Source: Akkermansiaceae bacterium (GTDB lineage Bacteria > Verrucomicrobiota > Verrucomicrobiia > Verrucomicrobiales > DEV007). From it: a stretch of DNA of 64,000 nucleotides. Shown one piece after another: positions 59,053 through 64,000 of the stretch (position 1 is its first letter; each line of letters opens with the position of its first letter). The DNA lies in contig JACKQC010000006.1 in assembly GCA_024233085.1 (NCBI GenBank), positions 62,001 to 126,000 of the forward strand, given 5' to 3'. Position numbers and translations under genes: made by a program. The notes under the pieces were generated by a model. The model was not told the DNA's origin. It saw only the letters and a program-made list of their open reading frames with translations, and made no database searches.

Positions 59053-60032
59053 GAGCCGTTCCTCCAGGCGGCGCCAAGCTCGTCCAGGCTGGGCGGCTTT
59101 GGCAAATGGGCAAGAACAAACCGGGTGACGAAGGCGCGTCGGCTTTCGTCGAGATACTCGGCGGGCGATTTTCCGTGAACCCGGGCGAGCAGCAGGCACA
59201 GCAGCAGACGCACGGTGCCGGCCTCGATATCGTGTCCGCAGGCGGCGGAGTGGGCCCTCCAGAAAATGGGCACCAGATCGAGGGCGCCCGGGTGAAGCAG
59301 GGCCTTCAGATGCAGATGCGTCAGCAGAAAAGCGGTGTCGAAGGCCGGATCGCCAAACCAACCGCACTCGGCATCGAGCACCACGAGTCTGCCCGGACCG
59401 ATCAGCAGGTTTTTCGGGCTGTAGTCGCCGTGAACCAGGGCGATTTTCGACGCGGCGAGCCGCGCGGCCTCTTCGCGCAGCCTTTCGGCGGCCTCGGGCA
59501 CGCGATCGGCGGTCGTCAGCAGATAGGACTCGACGCGGAGGGCGTGGAAATTCTTCACCGTGTCGAAACGCTCGCGGGCCACCGGATCGCCCCACGAGCG
59601 GGCGTGCAGTTTCCCGAGAACCTCGCCGGCGCGACGGGCCGGTTCGGGGTCGAGGTTTCCGGCGATCAGGTCGGCCTTCCAGTCCCGCAAATCGCCGCCG
59701 AGATCCTCCATCGCGAACCAGTCGTCGCCTCCGCCGAGGATGCGCGGCACCGAATCCGGCGCCACCGACGCGGCGTACTCGAAATAGGCGCGCTCCACCC
59801 GGTTGCGCGAGACATCGGCGAACCAATCGTCCTTCACCCGCAGTTTCGGCAGGGCGGCTTTGACGATCATGCTGTGTCCGTCCCGCGTCCGCACCCGCAC
59901 GATGTCGCTCGACACCCCGCCGGCGAGCGGCTCGAGGGAAATCTCCCCCCCTTCCGCGACCAGCCCGGCCTCCCGCAGGCGGGGAAGCCAGATGGCCACC
60001 GCGGGGTCGGCATTTTCCGAAGGAGAGAGCAT
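59049..60032 (-). CDS. Aminoglycoside-phosphotransferase-like kinase
   Basis: A 327-aa kinase-like protein of the APH/choline kinase fold. It shows GGVSSDIVRVRTRDGHSMIVKAAL (Lys in VKAA), VPRILGGGDDWFAMEDLGGDL, the catalytic loop VHGDYSPKNLLIGPG, and VVLDAECGWFGDPAFDTAFLL (DxE/D metal motif). The small-molecule substrate is unknown. The stop overlaps the start of the enolase-like gene (ATGA), which suggests translational coupling and a shared pathway. Confidence 0.8.
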   Translation of the reverse strand: MLSPSENADPAVAIWLPRLREAGLVAEGGEISLEPLAGGVSSDIVRVRTRDGHSMIVKAALPKLRVKDDWFADVSRNRVERAYFEYAASVAPDSVPRILGGGDDWFAMEDLGGDLRDWKADLIAGNLDPEPARRAGEVLGKLHARSWGDPVARERFDTVKNFHALRVESYLLTTADRVPEAAERLREEAARLAASKIALVHGDYSPKNLLIGPGRLVVLDAECGWFGDPAFDTAFLLTHLHLKALLHPGALDLVPIFWRAHSAACGHDIEAGTVRLLLCLLLARVHGKSPAEYLDESRRAFVTRFVLAHLPKPPSLDELGAAWRNGS

Positions 60033-60125
60033 GGTTTTTCAAACGGGCGCGCCGCCAATTTCTCAATCAACCGCCCCAAGCGCAAAGGGTTTCCCGATTG
60101 GATCGCCTGCGTTATCCTCGAAGTC

Positions 60126-60767
60126 ATGGCCATCCCCCCACCCCTCCCGTCCTCCAATCCCGCGACCGTCCCGGCATCTCGATCGAGGAAGAAACCTCTC
60201 GGCCTCCACAAACGGATTGGCCTGGTTTTGCTGATTCCGGCGTTCCTCGGGATTGTCCTCGCCCATGCCACCGAACGCCTGCGCCCCTACCGCGTTCCCA
60301 CCGGGGCCATGAATCCGGCTCTGGAGCCCGGGGACAACGTGATTGCCGAGGGGATCAGCTACCTTTTCCGCAAGCCTCGGAGGGGTGAACTCGTCGTCTT
60401 CCGCACCCGTGGCATTCCCAGGATTCAACAATGGAATCCGAATCCCAACGGCGGCGATTTCCGCTATATTGAGCGTCTGGTCGGCCTTCCGGGAGACCGA
60501 ATTCGTATCCGCGAGGGAGTGCTTTACGTCAATGATGTCCCCCTCGAAATCACCGCGCCGGACGGCGAAAGAATCGTTTACACGGAGATGGGAATCCACG
60601 CCGTGAAGACGGATTTCATCGTGCCGGAGAATGCCTATTTCGCCTTGGGGGACAACTCCGGCAACAGTTCGGACAGCCGCTATTGGGGTACAATTCCCGC
60701 CGGGGATCTCCTCAGCCGAGTCGTCTTGCGTTATTATCCGTTGGGCAAAATGGGCGGCGTCCATTGA
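60126..60767 (+). CDS. lepB: Signal peptidase I-like protein lacking catalytic residues
   Basis: A 213-aa S26-family protein with one N-terminal helix (about 29-47) and the SPase fold: VPTGAMNPALEPGDNVIAEG (57-76), FRKPRRGELVVFRTRG, RYIERLVGLPGDRIRIREG and GDNSGNSSDSRYWG (174-187). The catalytic Ser of the PSGSM box is Ala61 and the catalytic Lys of the YIKR box is Glu116, so the normal Ser/Lys dyad is absent. It may be a non-catalytic paralogue with another role. ATG 60126. Confidence 0.8.
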   Translation: MAIPPPLPSSNPATVPASRSRKKPLGLHKRIGLVLLIPAFLGIVLAHATERLRPYRVPTGAMNPALEPGDNVIAEGISYLFRKPRRGELVVFRTRGIPRIQQWNPNPNGGDFRYIERLVGLPGDRIRIREGVLYVNDVPLEITAPDGERIVYTEMGIHAVKTDFIVPENAYFALGDNSGNSSDSRYWGTIPAGDLLSRVVLRYYPLGKMGGVH

Positions 60768-60778
60768 ACCCGCCCGTT

Positions 60779-61372
60779 CTATTCGGCGTCCCGAAACTCC
60801 ACGCGATCATAGATCTCGGCCAGCGAAAGGACGACGTCGATCGATCGTATCTCCACCTCGCCTCCCGGACCGCTGACCTCGGAAAAACGCCACGAACCAT
60901 CATCCTGGCGCTCGTAAAGTTCCACATGTGGCGCGTGTTGGGAGAGAAAAGCATAGGCCCGAAGCGACTCGATCCGGCGCAGGCATTCCGCCCGAAGCCC
61001 GCGATCGTAGGCCTCCGTCGAATCCGACAGCACCTCGAAGACCGCGCCGGGATTGATGGCCGTTTCCTTGAAAGGATCCTCGTCGTCATACGCGATCCGT
61101 TCGCAAAAGACGCTGGCATCCGGATAAAACCTCAGCCCCGTCGCCACGGATTTCACCCGCTGATCGCTGTCGAGCGGCTCGCACGGCTTTCCTTTGAGCG
61201 ACAACGCCAGCGCGGCCAGCAGATTCGTCTTGATCCGGCTGCGATTCGTCGTTCCGCCGGCCATGTTAAACATTTCGCCCCGGTACCAATCGCTCTTTTC
61301 CACCGCATCCCGCTCGATCCGGTAGTATTCTTCGGGACTGATCCAGGAACGGTCTTCCGCTGCCGACGCCAT
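60779..61372 (-). CDS. Uma2-family (restriction-endonuclease-like) protein
   Basis: A 197-aa protein of the Uma2/DUF820 family, PD-(D/E)XK nuclease fold, abundant in cyanobacteria and PVC bacteria. Motifs: SPEEYYRIERDAVEKSDWYRGEMFNMAGGTTNRSRI (recognition part EYYRIERDAVEKSDWYRGEM), YPDASVFCERI with the acidic metal ligand, PGAVFEVLSDSTEAYDRGLR (E and the later K-like position taken by Arg) and YAFLSQHAPHVELYERQ. Biological role of these proteins is unknown. It converges with the signal-peptidase-like gene. Confidence 0.85.
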   Translation of the reverse strand: MASAAEDRSWISPEEYYRIERDAVEKSDWYRGEMFNMAGGTTNRSRIKTNLLAALALSLKGKPCEPLDSDQRVKSVATGLRFYPDASVFCERIAYDDEDPFKETAINPGAVFEVLSDSTEAYDRGLRAECLRRIESLRAYAFLSQHAPHVELYERQDDGSWRFSEVSGPGGEVEIRSIDVVLSLAEIYDRVEFRDAE

Positions 61373-61424
61373 GCGGCCAATCAATCACATTTCCACCGTT
61401 CGTCATCACAATCCTCTCCCCGGC

Positions 61425-61919
61425 ATGTCCCCTTCCGCGTCGATCTTCGCCACCGTGATTCGAGGGCATCGCGTCGCGTCCGGGCTCAGCGGCGACCCGC
61501 GCTTTCCCGGGGGCACGCTGGCGATGCAGGCGCCGTTTTTTCGCGAACGCGGACTCGACCTGAGCGGCTGGCACCATTCGACCCTGAACCTCTCCATCGC
61601 CCCGGCCCGCTTCGAGATTCTCGAGGCCCGGCACACCTTTCGGAACCTTTCCTGGCACCCGACCGAACCGGCTGAGGATTTTTCGTTTTTCGATTGCCGC
61701 GTTCGGAGAGTCGGCGGTGACGATTTCCCCTGGATCGCCGGGTTGATCTATTTTCCGCATCCGGATACCAAACCCGAGCATCATCAGCCGCCCGACGTGC
61801 TCGAAGCGATCGCCCGCGAGTTCATCAATGGCCTCGACTACGGCGACCGGCTCGAACTCGCCGTCGATCCGGAGCAAATGCGCTTTTGCTTTCCTGAATC
61901 CGGTTCAGGGCGCCCATGA
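61425..61919 (+). CDS. Conserved protein of unknown function
   Basis: A 164-aa protein, MSPSASIFATVIRGHRVASGLSG, then FPGGTLAMQAPFFRERGLDLS and HSTLNLSIAPARFEI, EDFSFFDCRVRRVGG, IYFPHPDTKPEHHQPP. Similar proteins occur in cyanobacteria and other phyla; the PG-TL-motif layout recalls CTP-dependent riboflavin kinases, but this is only a weak resemblance. ATG 61425. No clear operon partner: the Uma2 gene is divergent, and the next gene is convergent. Confidence 0.6.
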   Translation: MSPSASIFATVIRGHRVASGLSGDPRFPGGTLAMQAPFFRERGLDLSGWHHSTLNLSIAPARFEILEARHTFRNLSWHPTEPAEDFSFFDCRVRRVGGDDFPWIAGLIYFPHPDTKPEHHQPPDVLEAIAREFINGLDYGDRLELAVDPEQMRFCFPESGSGRP

Positions 61920-62072
61920 GAAAGGCGGTCCATTTGGCGGAGCACGCCGGCCGCGAATTCGACGACAGCGGACCAAGGGCGGTTGGACGGCGGGCTTAAG
62001 GAGAACAGCCTCCCCCTCCCCGAAAACATGGCCAGGATGGCCATGCCACGGGCCGAACCGCCGAACCGCCGC

Positions 62073-63398
62073 CTATTCCCCGATCGTCGGGCTCAGGTGG
62101 TCCCGGTCGTTGACGTAGCTTCCCGGTGGCGCCGCGATCGGACCCGCGAGCAGCGGATCGCCCGTTTCCTTCATCCAAACTTCAAGACGCGCCTCCAATT
62201 GTTTCCGAACCGCCGCATACCCCGGATCTTCCGCCACGTTGCGCGTTTCCGCCGAATCGTCCCGCAAGTCGAAAAGCCGGACCCACTCCCGCGAACGCTC
62301 CAGCCAACCGCCCGCGACGAGCGCGTCCTTTGCCGCCGAATCGTCGACATTGGCCGGCACCGGCGACAGATCGTCGTCGAAGATTTTCACCAGCGAATGC
62401 GTCGCGGTGCGGATCGATCGCATCGGTTCATACCCGGCATGGTAGGTCACTTCGGCGAAGACTTCGTCGCGGATCGAATTTTCTCCGCCGTTCAGCAGGG
62501 GCGCCAGACCGCGGCCGGCCAGCGGCCAGTCGGGCAATCCCACGCCCAGCGCCTCGCCGAGGGTCGGAAACAGATCGACCTGGCTGACCAGGGCGTCGAT
62601 CGTTTTGCGCGCCGGCGTCCGGCCCGGAATTCTCAACATCAACGCCACGCCCGTCCCCGAGGCCGTCAGGTTGCATTTGTATCCGGGAAAGGCCGGGCCG
62701 TGATCGGTCGTGAAAATCACCAGCGTGTCGTCCACGTGCGGGCTCGACTCCAACGCCTCGAGCACCACGCCGCAACAGCGATCCAGATGGCGCACCGCCG
62801 TCAGGAATCCCGCCATGTCGCGCCGCGTCGCCGGGGTGTCCGGAATGCCCGGAGGCGGCACCGCCGTTTCGGGATCGATGTCCGCGTCCGGCGCCGGAAA
62901 CGGCCGGTGCGGAAACCAGAAGCCGCAGTCGAGGAAAAACGGCCCGTCCTTCGGCTTTTTCGCGAGATAAGCCGCCGCCCCGGCCGCCACCCCCCGGTCA
63001 TGAGCCGCCCAATCGACCCAACCCTGTTGGGTCATCGACTCAACCCTGTTGAGTCGCCGGTCGTACCCTCTCAGGTCCGCGCCCGGCTGGAGGTGCTGGA
63101 TGCCGGCGAGAACGGTTTCGAAACCGATCGACTGAAGGAAAGCCGGCAGCGTCCTCGCGGGATCGCGCAGCCGAAACCCCCGATGCATGAGCCCCAGCAT
63201 TCCCGTCCGATGCGGCCATTGGCCGGTCAGCAGCGCCGCGCGGCTCGGCGAGCAGGTGGGCGCCGCGCTGTGGGCGTTGCGAAAAACCGCCGTGCCGGGA
63301 GCGGCCGCAAAAGCCGCCAGATTCGGTGTCTCGACGGCATGCCCGCAGGGGCCGATCCATCGGCCAAGATCGTGGGCGTGGAGATAGAGAAGGTTCAT
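62073..63398 (-). CDS. Sulfatase with repeat-encoded insert
   Basis: A 441-aa arylsulfatase-like enzyme without a visible signal peptide. Catalytic Cys49, to be converted to formylglycine, is in TCSPSRAALLTGQ. Other motifs: LYLHAHDLGRW (metal ligands), FLDCGFWFPHRPF, and VIFTTDHGPAFPGYKCNL. The palindromic repeat at 63015-63055 encodes residues 115-128 within RRLNRVESMTQQGWVDW, between GYD and the ordinary sulfatase sequence. The insert sits in a loop region before AAHDRGVAAGAAAYL, so activity may be kept. Substrate (a sulfated polysaccharide) is inferred from the phylum. Confidence 0.88.
   Translation of the reverse strand: MNLLYLHAHDLGRWIGPCGHAVETPNLAAFAAAPGTAVFRNAHSAAPTCSPSRAALLTGQWPHRTGMLGLMHRGFRLRDPARTLPAFLQSIGFETVLAGIQHLQPGADLRGYDRRLNRVESMTQQGWVDWAAHDRGVAAGAAAYLAKKPKDGPFFLDCGFWFPHRPFPAPDADIDPETAVPPPGIPDTPATRRDMAGFLTAVRHLDRCCGVVLEALESSPHVDDTLVIFTTDHGPAFPGYKCNLTASGTGVALMLRIPGRTPARKTIDALVSQVDLFPTLGEALGVGLPDWPLAGRGLAPLLNGGENSIRDEVFAEVTYHAGYEPMRSIRTATHSLVKIFDDDLSPVPANVDDSAAKDALVAGGWLERSREWVRLFDLRDDSAETRNVAEDPGYAAVRKQLEARLEVWMKETGDPLLAGPIAAPPGSYVNDRDHLSPTIGE
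63015..63055. repeat. Palindromic repeat inside the sulfatase gene
   Basis: Core 63015-63033 (GACCCAACCCTGTTGGGTC), spacer ATC, core 63037-63055 (GACTCAACCCTGTTGAGTC). Both cores face the same way, like the copy at 4147. Confidence 0.9.
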
Positions 63399-63827
63399 GG
63401 CGGCGCGCCAAACTAGCGATGCAGGCCCGAGAATTGTCCATCGAAAGCGATCCCCTTCCTCGGACTTCTCCGAGACACAACGCTGTTTTTTCGCGAAAAA
63501 CTTTCCAGATTTGAGAATTTTCGCCTTTTTTTCTTTTGTTTTTGAAAATTTTAGTGGACTCGCCTCAGTTTTGCGGTAATCTCTCTCAAGATCGAGGTTC
63601 GCTTCGATTTCCCCTCACCAGACGAATTTTTCATTGCTTGGTTGTTGTTGTTGTTGCGAAGGAAACAGACCGAATTTCGAAAACCCGGCAGTTTCCCCGC
63701 GAAAACAAAAAGGCTCTCCCCCACGGGAGGGCCTTTTTGTTTGGTGTGTTTTTGGCGTATTTTTGCATCACCGGACGGACTCGATGCGTGACCGCCCCTA
63801 CCCCGATCAGACACGAATTTTCCCGGA
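63399..63827. other. Divergent intergenic region with an orphan terminator
   Basis: No supported gene; a leftward frame at 63551-63847 overlaps the terminator and looks random. The sequence is AT-rich around 63490-63560, contains (GTT)5 at 63641-63655, and holds a terminator at 63706-63739. Confidence 0.5.
63706..63739. terminator. Bidirectional terminator-like hairpin
   Basis: CAAAAAGGCTCTCCC / GGGAGGGCCTTTTTG with a CCAC loop. T-runs follow on both strands. Confidence 0.8.
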
Positions 63828-64000
63828 GTGAACGGATTTCTTTTCAACCGAGTGGAGGCCTGGCTCTGGTTCGCGGTGGCGGCGAGCCTGCTCGTCCGAG
63901 GATGGCGGACGGACCGCCAACGGACGGTTCATCTGATCGCGGGAATCCTCTTCGCCGTTTTCGGAACCAGCGATTTGATCGAAGCCCGGACCGGAGCGTG
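63828..64000 (+). CDS. Membrane protein, 5' part only
   Basis: From GTG 63828: VNGFLFNRVEAWLWFAVAAS and on to GILFAVFGTSDLIEARTG; the frame is open to the window end (57 codons). Two hydrophobic segments are visible. A CCGGA lies just upstream. No family recognised. Confidence 0.55.
   Translation, partial: MNGFLFNRVEAWLWFAVAASLLVRGWRTDRQRTVHLIAGILFAVFGTSDLIEARTGA

Noticed and set aside
63551..63847. 98-codon leftward frame
   Set aside because: Runs through the terminator and a (GTT)5 tract; looks like random coding of non-coding DNA.
1..64000. CRISPR arrays, rRNA and tRNA genes
   Set aside because: I looked for regularly spaced direct repeats and for cloverleaf or rRNA-like stretches and saw none.

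Overview
The window is 64 kb of GC-rich bacterial chromosome. It most likely comes from a member of the PVC superphylum, probably Verrucomicrobiota. I infer this from the protein families, not from a marker tree: giant secreted dehydrogenase/cytochrome c proteins of the Planctomycetes-Verrucomicrobia type, a DUF1552 + DUF1592-type cytochrome c pair, ThuA, DUF1080, a Tat-exported Gfo/Idh/MocA oxidoreductase, a sulfatase, and many secreted proteins of unknown role. I saw no rRNA, tRNA or CRISPR array.

Layout. 1-5.4 kb: heavy-metal export (CusA-type RND pump, His/Cys-rich lipoprotein, ArsP-like permease). 5.4-11.4 kb: PspA-like coiled-coil protein, family-4-type uracil-DNA glycosylase, MFS exporter, and a set of small lipoproteins. 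11.4-14.3 kb: NAD-dependent DNA ligase and a BrnT/CopG-type toxin-antitoxin pair. 14.4-19.7 kb: leftward genes for secreted sugar-related proteins (beta-helix, oxidoreductase, TIM-barrel epimerase). 19.9-27.5 kb: hybrid histidine kinase, an AcrB-type RND pump with no adaptor next to it, and a glucose/sorbosone dehydrogenase. 27.6-33.0 kb: GlpD, a YhaM-like HD nuclease and two tandem amidohydrolases. 33.9-42.4 kb: large secreted dehydrogenase, PQQ-propeller and cytochrome proteins. 42.9-47.7 kb: accessory island with a DUF2442 pseudogene, a RelE-type TA pair, a DUF4375 protein, an IS91-type element with its own tyrosine recombinase, and a prepilin-like fragment. 48-60 kb: a 1545-residue dehydrogenase/cytochrome fusion, an esterase, a nucleoid protein, DUF1080, and a divergent enolase coupled to a small kinase. 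60-64 kb: a signal-peptidase-like protein lacking its catalytic residues, a Uma2 nuclease, a sulfatase, and the start of a membrane protein.

The most striking feature is a family of short palindromic repeats at nine places. The core is GACCCAAC-AGG-GTTGGGTC, normally two cores head to head around 3 nt (41 bp). Copies lie between genes, at gene ends where they supply the last codons or stop, and inside four open reading frames (TIM-barrel protein, amidohydrolase, 1545-residue dehydrogenase, sulfatase). In the in-gene copies they stay in frame and encode a recurring peptide close to TQQGWVxDSTLL. This resembles in principle the palindromic elements that enter Rickettsia genes.

Other points: an A8 tract puts the IS91-associated recombinase one base out of frame with its start codon; a large nested inverted repeat sits at 33.4-33.65 kb; and a terminator lies between two divergent gene starts near 63.7 kb.
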